From positions 1 to 8,940 of the forward strand of contig CAKTAM010000076.1 in the NCBI GenBank assembly GCA_934527255.1: a DNA stretch of 8,940 nt, written 5' to 3'. The notes under the pieces were generated by a model. That model searched no databases. It saw nothing but the letters and a program-made list of their open reading frames with translations, and was not told where the DNA came from. The translations under genes and the position numbers were made by a program. The stretch is from an uncultured Oscillospiraceae bacterium. GTDB taxonomy: Bacteria > Bacillota > Clostridia > Oscillospirales > Ruminococcaceae. How positions within the stretch are numbered: the first letter of the stretch is position 1; each line of letters starts with the position of its first letter. Positions 1 through 5,955 of this stretch are shown piece after piece.

Positions 1-1883
1 GTATAGCACAGGATGCTCATGGGCGGAATGTTCAGCGTTACCGACTGCTCGCGCCCGTGAAGCGGCTTCTTTTTCGCCGTCACCCACGCCGGACGCCTGC
101 CGCCCTCGCCGCCAAATTCGGCCGCATCCGAGCACAGGACCTCCGTATAGCGCCCCGGCTCCGGCACGCCGATCTCATAGCCCTCGCGCCCCACAAACGA
201 AAAGTTGCACACCACCATCAGCGCCTGACCGGCGGCATCCCGCCGCAGAAAAGCGATGATGTTCTGGCTGCGGTCGTCCGGCACCAGCCACTCGAAGCCT
301 TCCCAGCTGTAATCGACCTGCCACAGGGCAGGCTGCGCCAGATAAAACGCGTTCAGCGCCTGCACATAGTGCTGCAGCTGCGCGTGCTTTTCATAGCCCA
401 GCAACATCCAATCCAGCTGCTTTTTCTCATCCCATTCGATGAACTGGCCAAGCTCCTGCCCCATGAACAGCAGCTTTTTGCCCGGGTGCGTCATCATATA
501 GCCCAGAAACACCCGCATTCCGGCAAACTTCTGCTCATACTCGCCGAACATTTTATCCAGCAGGCTTTTTTTGCCGTGCACGACCTCATCGTGCGAGATG
601 GGCAGAATGAAGTTTTCGCTGAACGCATAGAAGAAGCTGAACGTCAGCTTTTCGTGGCAGTCGCCGCGGTACAGCGGGTCGGTCTGCACATACTGCAGCA
701 TGTCGTTCATCCAGCCCATATTCCATTTGAAGTTAAAGCCCAGCCCGCCGTCCTCGACCGGGCGGGTCACCAGCGGCCACGCCGTGCTTTCCTCGGCGAT
801 CATCATGGCGTGCGGGCAGCGCCGGAACACCATCCGGTTCAGCTTTCGCAGGAATTCCACCGCCTCCAGATTTTCCCGCCCGCCGTTGCGGTTGGGGCGC
901 CATTCGCCCTGCTTGCGGCCGTAATCCAGATACAGCATGCTGGCCACGGCATCCACTCGCAGGCCGTCCACATGGTATTGCTCCAGCCAGAACAGCGCGC
1001 TGGAGATCAGGAACGACTGCACCTCACGGCGGCCGAAATCAAAGGCGGAGGTGCCCCACTCGCGGTGCTCGCCGCGCATGGGGTCGCTGTCCTCAAAGCA
1101 GGGGGTACCGTCAAAGCGGTACAGGCCGAAGGCATCCTTGGGGAAATGTGCCGGCACCCAATCCAGAATGACCCCAATGCCGGCCCGGTGGCAGCAGTCG
1201 ACCAGATACATGAAATCCTTCGGGGTGCCATAACGGGAGGTAGGGGCAAAATAGCCCGTCACCTGATACCCCCACGAGCCGTCGTACGGATATTCCGTCA
1301 CCGGCAGAAATTCGACGTGTGTATAATGCATCTGGCGCAGGTACGGCACCAGCTCTTCCGCCAGCTGGCGGTATGTATAGGGACTGCCATCCTCATGCAT
1401 CCGCCACGAACCCAGATGCACCTCGTAAATATTGACCGGCGCGCACAGAACGTCGTTTTTTTCTTTTGCAGCCTGCCATGCGGCGTCACGCCATGCATAG
1501 CCGTCCAGCGCGTACACCTTGCTGGCGTCGCCGGGGCGGGTCTCGGTATGGAACGCAAACGGATCCGCCTTATAAAGATAGCGGCCATCCTGCGTCTGAA
1601 TGCAGTATTTGTACAGGTCGTACTCTTTTACGCCCGGGCAGAAGGTCTGCCAGATGCCGCTGCCGCCAAGATTGCCGCAGGGGTTGGCGCGCTCGTTCCA
1701 GTCGTTGAAGTCGCCCACCACGCTGACGGCGGCCGCCTGCGGGGCCCATACCCGGAAAACCACGCCCTGCACCCCGTTGTGGGTGGCCACATGCGCGCCC
1801 AGCAGCTGGCTGCTGTCGTAATTGGTGCCCTCCTTGAAAAGATAGATGGGCAGCTCAAGCTCTTTGTTCTGGCGTACGTCCAT
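1..1883 (-). CDS. glgB: 1,4-alpha-glucan branching enzyme (partial at C-terminus)
   Basis: Glycogen branching enzyme of family GH13, which cuts alpha-1,4 glucan chains and re-attaches the piece through an alpha-1,6 bond; cytoplasmic, glycogen synthesis. Read on the minus strand, the frame is open for 627 codons and runs off the window edge. The family is about 630-640 residues in this short form, so only a few residues are missing. A single CBM48-type N-domain lies at about residues 30-110 (VVFRVWAPQA, VVGDFNDWN), then the GH13 barrel from about 145 (INIYEVHLGSW-like), then a C-terminal beta domain. Catalytic residues are in place: nucleophile Asp311 in DGLRVDAV, acid/base Glu364 in IAEEST, and Asp432 in SHDEVVHGK. 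The 311-to-364 and 364-to-432 spacings match those of E. coli GlgB (405, 458, 526). The start is chosen at MDVRQNKE because AGAAAGGA lies 9 bases upstream; the extra N1 domain of E. coli GlgB is absent. No other glg gene is visible, as the neighbour beyond the left edge is not seen. Confidence 0.96.
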   Translation of the reverse strand, partial: MDVRQNKELELPIYLFKEGTNYDSSQLLGAHVATHNGVQGVVFRVWAPQAAAVSVVGDFNDWNERANPCGNLGGSGIWQTFCPGVKEYDLYKYCIQTQDGRYLYKADPFAFHTETRPGDASKVYALDGYAWRDAAWQAAKEKNDVLCAPVNIYEVHLGSWRMHEDGSPYTYRQLAEELVPYLRQMHYTHVEFLPVTEYPYDGSWGYQVTGYFAPTSRYGTPKDFMYLVDCCHRAGIGVILDWVPAHFPKDAFGLYRFDGTPCFEDSDPMRGEHREWGTSAFDFGRREVQSFLISSALFWLEQYHVDGLRVDAVASMLYLDYGRKQGEWRPNRNGGRENLEAVEFLRKLNRMVFRRCPHAMMIAEESTAWPLVTRPVEDGGLGFNFKWNMGWMNDMLQYVQTDPLYRGDCHEKLTFSFFYAFSENFILPISHDEVVHGKKSLLDKMFGEYEQKFAGMRVFLGYMMTHPGKKLLFMGQELGQFIEWDEKKQLDWMLLGYEKHAQLQHYVQALNAFYLAQPALWQVDYSWEGFEWLVPDDRSQNIIAFLRRDAAGQALMVVCNFSFVGREGYEIGVPEPGRYTEVLCSDAAEFGGEGGRRPAWVTAKKKPLHGREQSVTLNIPPMSILCY

Positions 1884-1906
1884 CAAAGCTCATCCTTTCT
1901 GCTTGC

Positions 1907-1955
1907 GGGCGGCCTTGCCCTTGCGTCGAGGTCTCCACCGACCCGGCTGCCGCCC
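1907..1955 (-). promoter_or_regulatory. Possible stem-loop in the glgB leader
   Basis: The predicted glgB leader can close on itself. GGGCGGC (1949-1955) pairs with GCCGCCC (1907-1913) as a perfect 7-bp outer stem. Inside it, around 1925-1942, is a smaller imperfect stem (GTCGGT/ACC-GAC arms). The outer stem ends about 24 bases upstream of the ATG, just before the Shine-Dalgarno site. It matches no riboswitch class I recognise. In DNA this GC-rich, short stems also arise by chance. Confidence 0.3.
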
Positions 1956-1974
1956 ACAAAATCTTCCATCTATA

Positions 1975-2002
1975 ATAATACCATTTTTTCACACTTTTTC
2001 AA
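1975..2002 (-). promoter_or_regulatory. Sigma-A promoter of glgB
   Basis: On the minus strand there is a -35 TTGAAA (1997-2002), a 16-base spacer ending in TGG, and a -10 TATTAT (1975-1980), which makes an extended -10. It lies in an AT-rich island and predicts a leader of about 85 bases before the glgB ATG. A perfect 5-bp inverted repeat, CACTT-N4-AAGTG (1992-2005), covers the -35 box and could be an operator; no known operator consensus is recognised. A/T tracts at 2031-2056 lie upstream of the promoter. Confidence 0.7.
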
Positions 2003-2078
2003 GTGCTTTTCCAGTGAATTTGTCAGCACATTTCGTTAAATATTTTTAATTTTTGTGAAGTTTCAACAAGGTTCGTCC

Positions 2079-2357
2079 CTCTGTTCCCGGCAAATTGCCT
2101 GCAGAGAGGCCGTTTGGGGGCCGCTCGCCGGAGGTTTGGAGGCAGCAGGCGCTTTCCGCTGTTTCCTGCCGACCAAAGGCGGCCGCTTTCTGGCGCTGAA
2201 ACCAGCCGCCGGGCAAAGGTGCCGTGTCAGCCCGTCGGCAAGGCGCATGCTGCGAACGCCGTGTGCAAAAGCCGGAAAACGGCTGCCGGGCAAGCGCCGC
2301 AAAAAAGCCCGCCGCAGTTTTTCTCCCCTGTCGGGCCGCTCTGCCCCGACAGGGGAG
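2079..2357. repeat. GC-rich tract of successive hairpins, possible intergenic repeat element or structured RNA
   Basis: About 280 bases between the glgB promoter and the terminator of the G5/3D gene contain at least five inverted repeats in a row. They are: 2079-2106 (CTCTG/CAGAG around GGCA/TGCC); 2178-2210 (GGCGGC/GCCGCC around CTGG/CCAG); 2220-2240 (TGCCG/CGGCA); 2270-2284 (AGCCG/CGGCT); and 2323-2357, a perfect 13-bp stem CTCCCCTGTCGGG with a 9-base loop. The last has no T-run on either side, so it is not a normal terminator. Both strands have long stop-free frames, including a 133-codon minus frame (2464-2063) that overlaps the end of the neighbouring gene and its terminator. Its composition (many Arg, Pro, Ala) looks non-coding. 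An interspersed repeat is an inference that needs other copies in the genome to stand. Confidence 0.35.
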
Positions 2358-2386
2358 CCGCAGCTGCCACCCGCAAAAAAAGAGAC

Positions 2387-2422
2387 AAAAAATAGAAGCC
2401 CCACCCCCAAAAGGGGCGGAGC
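2387..2422 (-). terminator. Intrinsic terminator of the G5/3D gene
   Basis: It begins 22 bases past the stop codon of the minus-strand gene. A 10-bp stem, GCTCCGCCCC paired with GGGGTGGGGC (two G-U pairs), has a short T-rich loop and is followed by TTCTATTTTTT. The position, stem and U-run are typical of a rho-independent terminator. Confidence 0.85.
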
Positions 2423-2444
2423 CTCCGCAGACGGCGCGCCGTTT

Positions 2445-3563
2445 TCAGCGCACCACATAAACATTCAGCGCCTTTTTGCCGTTGAGCACACTTTCCAGAT
2501 GCGTTTCATAGAAGAGGTCAATATCAATCGAGCCCTCCATCAGAGCCGTGCCGGTATCCGTTGCAATGGCCCAGCCGTAGACAAAGCTGCCATCAGCCGA
2601 GGTGATATACAGCAGCGAGCCATAGGGGATTTCTTCCGGGTTGACTGCCACCGTACCGGCATACAGCCCCAACCGACTGGCCCCGCGGCCGCGGCTGGCG
2701 GAATAACCGGTGCAGATGGCATCGGTAATGACATAGAGGTAGCTGCTGGGTACGTTGTTTTCCACCGTGCAGCCCTCAGGCGCGCTGACATCGGAAACGG
2801 CCACCCCCGCGCCATAGGCCAGTATCTGCTGGCTGACCGGCTGACAGGTCACATACTGGTCGATCTGTTCGCTGCTTTCTACCTCACCGTCCACGCGGCG
2901 CTCGCGATAAACGGTCTCCATGGTGCCGTCGCTGCCCTCCTGCAGCACATAGGTGCGGCGGGGGTAACGGTAAAGCAGGCTGGTATAACGGTATTCGGTT
3001 TCAAAAGGAATCGCAGTCTCCACCACGGTATCCGTATAGGTGACGCGATGCACCGTCGCGCTTTCGCCCTCGGCCAGCGGCGTGTGCAGCGACGGCTCGA
3101 CATAATCGTCCGCGCCCAGCTGCACGCCCAGCTGCTCCAGCGCATCGGCGACCGTGCCGCCGTTCAGGTAAGCGGTCTGCGTCACACCGTCCGCCGTAAC
3201 CTCCACCTCGTATGCACGCTGTACCGTCAGGACAGCCCGGTTGCCGCTGTATGCCGTGTAATAATATTCATCGTATTCACCGATCTCCAGTCCGCACTGC
3301 TCTACCAGCTGCTGCGTGCTCTCCTCCTGCGTCAGCAGCACGGTAGAGGTTCCCTGCGAATCCGTCACATATACCAGATGAATCTGTGCAAACACCAGCT
3401 CGATGCCGCCGAACAGGCAGACGGCAAACGCCAGCACCGTTATCAGCTTTCCCACACGTTGGCGGCCGCTGCGATAGGCCGCCTCCTTCAGGCGTGCGCA
3501 GCCGTGCCGTATGCGGCCGTGAATGCAATGCAGCTTTTCGCGGATATGTCGTGATTGCAGCAT
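2445..3563 (-). CDS. Membrane-anchored G5 / 3D domain cell-wall protein (YabE-like)
   Basis: A 372-residue protein with a basic N-terminal tail, one membrane segment at about residues 40-59 (LITVLAFAVCLFGGIELVFA) and an extracellular remainder. A ubiquitin-like DUF348-type region lies at about 110-160 (AYEVEVTADGVTQTAYLNGG), possibly preceded by a degenerate copy at 61-100. A G5 domain follows at about 172-248 (TDTVVETAIPFETEYRY ... QPVSQQILAYG), and a C-terminal 3D domain at about 278-372. The 3D domain keeps the PYGSLLYI strand, Asp336 in ATDTG and Asp347/349 in SIDIDL. The family (YabE and stationary-phase-survival proteins of Firmicutes) is linked to peptidoglycan remodelling; the 3D fold resembles the MltA lytic transglycosylase core. 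Activity here is inferred, not shown. The start at MLQSRH is chosen because AAAGGAGG sits 9 bases upstream; the frame is open 63 codons further, but that stretch contains the promoter. It is flanked by its own promoter and terminator, so it is probably monocistronic. Confidence 0.88.
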   Translation of the reverse strand: MLQSRHIREKLHCIHGRIRHGCARLKEAAYRSGRQRVGKLITVLAFAVCLFGGIELVFAQIHLVYVTDSQGTSTVLLTQEESTQQLVEQCGLEIGEYDEYYYTAYSGNRAVLTVQRAYEVEVTADGVTQTAYLNGGTVADALEQLGVQLGADDYVEPSLHTPLAEGESATVHRVTYTDTVVETAIPFETEYRYTSLLYRYPRRTYVLQEGSDGTMETVYRERRVDGEVESSEQIDQYVTCQPVSQQILAYGAGVAVSDVSAPEGCTVENNVPSSYLYVITDAICTGYSASRGRGASRLGLYAGTVAVNPEEIPYGSLLYITSADGSFVYGWAIATDTGTALMEGSIDIDLFYETHLESVLNGKKALNVYVVR

Positions 3564-3607
3564 CTCACTGCGCCTCCTTTCCGGTGCGTCGCTGCACCGT
3601 CCTGTGC

Positions 3608-3637
3608 ATTTTAGCAAAAAACGCCCGGCAACGTCAA
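3608..3637 (-). promoter_or_regulatory. Sigma-A promoter of the G5/3D gene
   Basis: Minus strand: -35 TTGACG (3632-3637), an 18-base spacer, and -10 TAAAAT (3608-3613) preceded by TGC, an extended -10. It predicts a leader of about 40 bases before the ATG. The promoter lies inside and just after a terminator-like hairpin: the -35 box falls in the hairpin loop and the T-run forms part of the spacer. Confidence 0.75.
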
Positions 3638-3654
3638 GGCCAGGAATCCGGGCG
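3616..3654 (-). terminator. Terminator-like hairpin upstream of, and overlapping, the G5/3D promoter
   Basis: On the minus strand, CGCCCGG (3648-3654) pairs with CCGGGCG (3622-3628) as a perfect 7-bp stem. The loop is 19 bases and six T's (3616-3621) follow directly. It has the form of a rho-independent terminator for a minus-strand transcript coming from the 3655-4363 gap. No firm gene precedes it, since rqcP has its own terminator at 4364-4405. The long loop makes it weaker than the other terminators here. Confidence 0.5.
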
Positions 3655-4363
3655 ACAAGCCCGCTCCTTTTGATTTTTGGTTCAAAAAGCGGACGATAGA
3701 CAGCAAATCCTTTCAAATCCTTGTGAAATTGCACTATTTTTCCGGTTTTCATTGGTCATTTTGCCGATTTCCCATATTTTTACAGCTGTTTGTCGGCGTT
3801 TACGGCGGGTGCAGCCGGAAAAATGCCGCTTTTGAGCAGCCTGACATCCGTCCAAAAGCCCCATTATCACGATGTCCTTTTTCAGTAATTTTCAGCTGTT
3901 TTCGCTCTCTGTTTTTGCCGCTGACAGGCACAGTTGGCCGCCCTTTTTCCGCTCTTACCGCCGGTGGCTCTCTCGCTGTTTTTGCCGCGCTTTGCGCCTC
4001 GCCGCCCGGTCATCCGGTGGTCTCTCGCCTTTCACACCCTGCCTGTGTTGTATGCCGTGCGCTATTTTTTCATACCTCTCCGCAGCTTTTTGCCTCTTGC
4101 CCGCAAGGGACCGCACACGCCCTTTTCCCATTGTACAGCCTGCCATACAGCGACCGCTTTCCCCGGGCTTTCCTGTGCATATTCACTGCCTGTGCGCTGC
4201 TTTTCCTGCGGTTTTGCTCCGGCGGCAGCTCCATTTACAGCCTTGTCAATTACCTGAAAAATGCCGCTTTATTTCTCCGCACATTCCTTTGGTGCACGCA
4301 GCCCTGTGCCGATTTTTTGACCATTGGGCAAGTGTCGGCCCATCCCCGACATTTTGTGGCACG
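3655..4363. other. 710-base gap without a convincing gene
   Basis: The stretch between the two terminators shows no recognisable protein. The plus strand is pyrimidine-rich and therefore poor in stop codons, which yields overlapping open frames of 252 and 191 codons (3723-4481, 3872-4447). They have Cys/Ser/Pro/Phe-rich compositions, no good ribosome site and no recognisable motif. The minus strand has one small frame (3870-3682, 62 codons from GTG, or 60 from the ATG at 3864) with AAAAAGGA nearby, ending 28 bases before the terminator-like hairpin. Short direct repeats occur: GAAAAATGCCGCTTT (15 bases) at 3818-3832 and 4256-4270, and CTGTTTTTGCCGC at about 3909 and 3976. It could hold a small RNA, a small gene or decayed sequence. 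Confidence 0.4.
3682..3864 (-). CDS. Doubtful small ORF, 60 residues, unknown
   Basis: I do not recognise this product. It is the only minus-strand frame in the gap that has both a possible ribosome site (AAAAAGGA, 10 bases before the ATG; 4 bases before an alternative GTG at 3870) and a terminator-like hairpin just downstream (28 bases after the stop). The peptide is basic in its first half (CTRRKRRQ) and contains four cysteines, with no membrane segment and no family motif. No clear promoter precedes it. A chance frame is at least as likely as a gene. Confidence 0.15.
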   Translation of the reverse strand: MGLLDGCQAAQKRHFSGCTRRKRRQTAVKIWEIGKMTNENRKNSAISQGFERICCLSSAF

Positions 4364-4405
4364 AAAAAAGCCCGCAGCACAGCAAAAGCCATGCTTCGGG
4401 CTTTT
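4364..4405 (-). terminator. Intrinsic terminator of rqcP
   Basis: Minus strand: AAAAGCCCG (4397-4405) pairs with CGGGCTTTT (from 4374 down), with a 22-base loop that can form a small inner stem (AGCA/TGCT). It ends in TTTTTT (4364-4369). It lies about 50 bases after the rqcP stop. The A-rich left arm also gives a T-run on the plus strand, but no plus-strand gene needs it. Confidence 0.8.
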
Positions 4406-4455
4406 CTTTCGGCGTGGCAGCCGCTTTCTGTCGAGCAAAGGCAGTAATGGTTTTC

Positions 4456-4713
4456 TCAATCCGCCGTTTTCTCCTCAATGACCTCGTACATTTCGCGCGC
4501 AACATCCTTCCCTCGCGGCTCCTCCACCGAAACCACACGCACACTGACCGGGCGGTTTCCAAAGCAGACCGTCACCACATCCCCCACCTTGACGGTGTAA
4601 CTGGCCTTGACCGGGCGGCCGTTCACCTCAATGCGCCCGGCATCCGCCACCTCGTTGGCCACGGTGCGCCGCTTGATCAGGCGCGACACTTTCAGAAATT
4701 TGTCAATTCTCAT
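4456..4713 (-). CDS. rqcP: RqcP (YabO/Hsp15-like) S4-domain ribosome quality-control protein
   Basis: An 85-residue protein that is almost entirely one S4 RNA-binding domain: MRIDKFLKVSRLIKRRTVAN, then EVADAGRIEVNG, then VKVGDVVTVCFG. It closely resembles Bacillus subtilis YabO (86 residues), now called RqcP. RqcP binds the 50S subunit with peptidyl-tRNA and assists RqcH in adding C-terminal alanine tails to stalled nascent chains; the E. coli relative is Hsp15. The tail (residues about 70-85, REMYEVIEEKTAD) matches the short C-terminal extension of YabO. The start at MRIDKF is chosen over the ATG eight codons upstream because AAAAGGAG sits 7 bases before it and homologues begin there. In B. 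subtilis the gene lies next to mazG and divIC; that context is absent here and the gene seems to stand alone. Confidence 0.92.
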   Translation of the reverse strand: MRIDKFLKVSRLIKRRTVANEVADAGRIEVNGRPVKASYTVKVGDVVTVCFGNRPVSVRVVSVEEPRGKDVAREMYEVIEEKTAD

Positions 4714-4897
4714 CGGTACTCTCCTTTTCTCGTGCATTATTATCGTTTTTTGTGCTGCGCGGATGCGTTTTTTCTCACCTTGTGGCTGCTGCGGCCGTTT
4801 TCAGCAGTCGGAACAGACAGCCGCACTGTCTACCGCCCCACCAAGCACTTTTCTCTTTTTGGAAGGCGCCTGCCCACGCATTTTTCCATGTTTCTTT

Positions 4898-4926
4898 ATT
4901 ATATAGTAGTATAATACAAAAGACAG
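4898..4926 (-). promoter_or_regulatory. Possible promoter of rqcP
   Basis: An AT-rich island upstream of rqcP has a perfect -10 TATAAT (4898-4903) on the minus strand with only a weak -35, CTGTCT (4921-4926), 17 bases away. A second -10-like TATTAT lies at 4911-4916. Transcription from here would give a leader of about 178 bases, GC-rich and with small inverted repeats such as GACAG/CTGTC near 4817-4831, but with no riboswitch that I recognise. Confidence 0.4.
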
Positions 4927-4938
4927 TAGAAACTACCG
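4917..4938 (-). terminator. Weak terminator after the AraC-family gene
   Basis: 30 bases after the regulator's stop codon on the minus strand, CGGTAG and CTACTG form a 6-bp stem (one G-U pair) with a TTT loop, followed by TCTTTTG. The stem is short, so termination would be partial. It borders directly on the putative rqcP promoter. Confidence 0.4.
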
Positions 4939-4967
4939 CCGAAGCCTTGCCGTCGCAGCAAAACCGT

Positions 4968-5792
4968 TCAGACACCGCCCTGATGCTGATCCTGCTGGGG
5001 GGCGTGTCCAAAGCGCTTGCGGTAAGCGCGGTAAAACGTAGTATACTCGCGATAGCCGCACGCCTGCGCCGCCTGGCTGGGCGGGGTACCGGCATACAGC
5101 AGCTCCCGCGCCGCAAACAGCCGCTTTACCTGCACATACTCCCACACCGAAGCGCCCGTGGCCCGGCGAAAAATGCGGTTGATCTGCGATTGGCTGAGGA
5201 AAAACTTTTTTTCCAGCTGCTGCAGACCGTCCAGCTCTGTCAGATGCAGGTTGATATAGGCCACCAGCTGTGCGGACAGGTCGGCCTGCACCTCCTCTCT
5301 GCCGCGGGTGCGCAGATGCCACACACCGTACAGCTCCTGCAGAAGCGGCAGCAGATAGGCCAATATTTCGCCCTCGCTGCCCGGAGCATGCCGAAACAGA
5401 CGCTCCATGCACTGGCGCACGAACCCCGCAGGCAGTTCTTCGGCGGTATAACGATTTTCCGTACCCAGCGGCCGGTCAGTAAACGGCTGCAGCAGGCTGC
5501 AGAAAGCGTCGTTCTGCAGCAGGTCGGCCGAAAAGTGAATGGCCACACGCTCGTACGGCTGCGCCGGGCTGATCTGCAGGCAATGCGTTTCGGCGGTGCG
5601 CAGCAGCAGAATGTCACCGGGGCGCAGCTCATACAATTGGCCCTCCACCCGGTAACGGCCGCTGCCGCTGACAAAGTAAAACAGCTCCAGCTCGGTATGC
5701 GTATGCATGGCAAACTGCGACGGATCCGGCCGCTGATCCAACGTGTGGTGACACTGAATGCGGTCATATTCCACACGACCAAACCATTTCAT
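4968..5792 (-). CDS. AraC-family transcriptional regulator, divergent from the hexuronate operon
   Basis: A 274-residue regulator with the standard AraC layout. A cupin-type ligand-binding half lies at about residues 25-95 (MHTHTELELFYFVSGSGRY, then LRPGDILLLRTAETHCL), followed by a linker. The DNA-binding half has two helix-turn-helix motifs: about 189-211 (LQQLEKKFFLSQSQINRIFRR) and about 238-264 (SQAAQACGYREYTTFYRAYRKRFG). The signature CGYREYTTFYRAYRKRFG is well kept. The start at MKWFGRVEY is chosen because AAAGGTGG lies about 9 bases upstream; a further 29 codons are open, but that stretch contains the promoter and has no ribosome site. It is read away from uxaC and shares an intergenic region with it, which suggests it controls the uxaC-uxuA-uxuB operon and itself in response to a sugar acid. 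That role and the ligand are inference. Rhamnose- or xylan-related AraC proteins have the same layout. Confidence 0.92.
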   Translation of the reverse strand: MKWFGRVEYDRIQCHHTLDQRPDPSQFAMHTHTELELFYFVSGSGRYRVEGQLYELRPGDILLLRTAETHCLQISPAQPYERVAIHFSADLLQNDAFCSLLQPFTDRPLGTENRYTAEELPAGFVRQCMERLFRHAPGSEGEILAYLLPLLQELYGVWHLRTRGREEVQADLSAQLVAYINLHLTELDGLQQLEKKFFLSQSQINRIFRRATGASVWEYVQVKRLFAARELLYAGTPPSQAAQACGYREYTTFYRAYRKRFGHAPQQDQHQGGV

Positions 5793-5817
5793 ATCGTCCC
5801 CACCTTTCCCCTGCTTC

Positions 5818-5846
5818 AGTATAGCAAAACACGCGCGTATTTGCAA
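5818..5846 (-). promoter_or_regulatory. Promoter of the AraC-family gene
   Basis: Minus strand: -35 TTGCAA (5841-5846), a 17-base spacer, and -10 TATACT (5818-5823) preceded by TGC (extended -10). It predicts a leader of about 20 bases before the ATG at 5792. Confidence 0.75.
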
Positions 5847-5860
5847 TTGTTTTTGCCACA

Positions 5861-5881
5861 AAATGCACTTGCATTGCATTT
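5861..5881. promoter_or_regulatory. Candidate operator: inverted repeat around the uxaC -35 box
   Basis: A perfect inverted repeat, AAATGCA (5861-5867) with TGCATTT (5875-5881) and a 7-base spacer. The uxaC -35 TTGCAT (5869-5874) sits in the spacer. The motif TTGCA recurs three times at 5841, 5869 and 5874, as if in direct repeats. Position and symmetry suggest regulator binding, by the AraC protein or another factor. AraC proteins usually bind direct repeats, so the TTGCA array is an alternative reading. Confidence 0.5.
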
Positions 5882-5897
5882 TTGTTTTTATTACAAT
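5869..5897 (+). promoter_or_regulatory. Promoter of the uxaC-uxuA-uxuB operon
   Basis: Plus strand: -35 TTGCAT (5869-5874), a 17-base spacer, and -10 TACAAT (5892-5897). It predicts a leader of about 52 bases, which contains a small GC hairpin, GGCGGC (5911-5916) with GCCGCC (5924-5929 or 5927-5932), ahead of the ribosome site. Confidence 0.75.
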
Positions 5898-5955
5898 GGA
5901 GCTGTAAGCAGGCGGCTGCCCTTGCCGCCGCCAAACGGGAAAGGAGCTGACCGCA

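Noticed and set aside
57..2039. 660-codon open frame on the plus strand opposite glgB
   Set aside because: It is the antisense shadow of an unmistakable glgB with all catalytic motifs; the His/Gln/Ala-rich product has no ribosome site and no family motif.
2063..2464. 133-codon minus-strand frame
   Set aside because: It overlaps the end of the G5/3D gene and its terminator, has Arg/Pro/Ala-rich composition and no ribosome site; treated as part of a non-coding hairpin tract.
2055..3554. 499-codon open frame on the plus strand
   Set aside because: It is antisense to the G5/3D gene and runs through its terminator and the hairpin tract; low-complexity composition, no recognisable domain.
3564..3752. 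Longer N-terminus for the G5/3D protein
   Set aside because: The extra 63 codons contain the promoter and the terminator-like hairpin; AAAGGAGG fits the ATG at 3563.
3723..4481. Overlapping 252- and 191-codon plus-strand frames in the gap
   Set aside because: They arise from a pyrimidine-rich strand with few stops; no ribosome site, no motif, and they run across the rqcP terminator and into the end of rqcP.
4714..4737. Upstream ATG for RqcP
   Set aside because: It would place the AAAAGGAG ribosome site inside the coding region; homologues begin at MRIDKF or equivalent.
4714..4897. Riboswitch or small RNA in the long rqcP leader
   Set aside because: Only small inverted repeats (GACAG/CTGTC) are visible and no known riboswitch core could be recognised; the promoter itself is uncertain.
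5793..5879. Upstream start for the AraC-family protein
   Set aside because: The added 29 codons span the gene's own -10/-35 region and lack a ribosome site.
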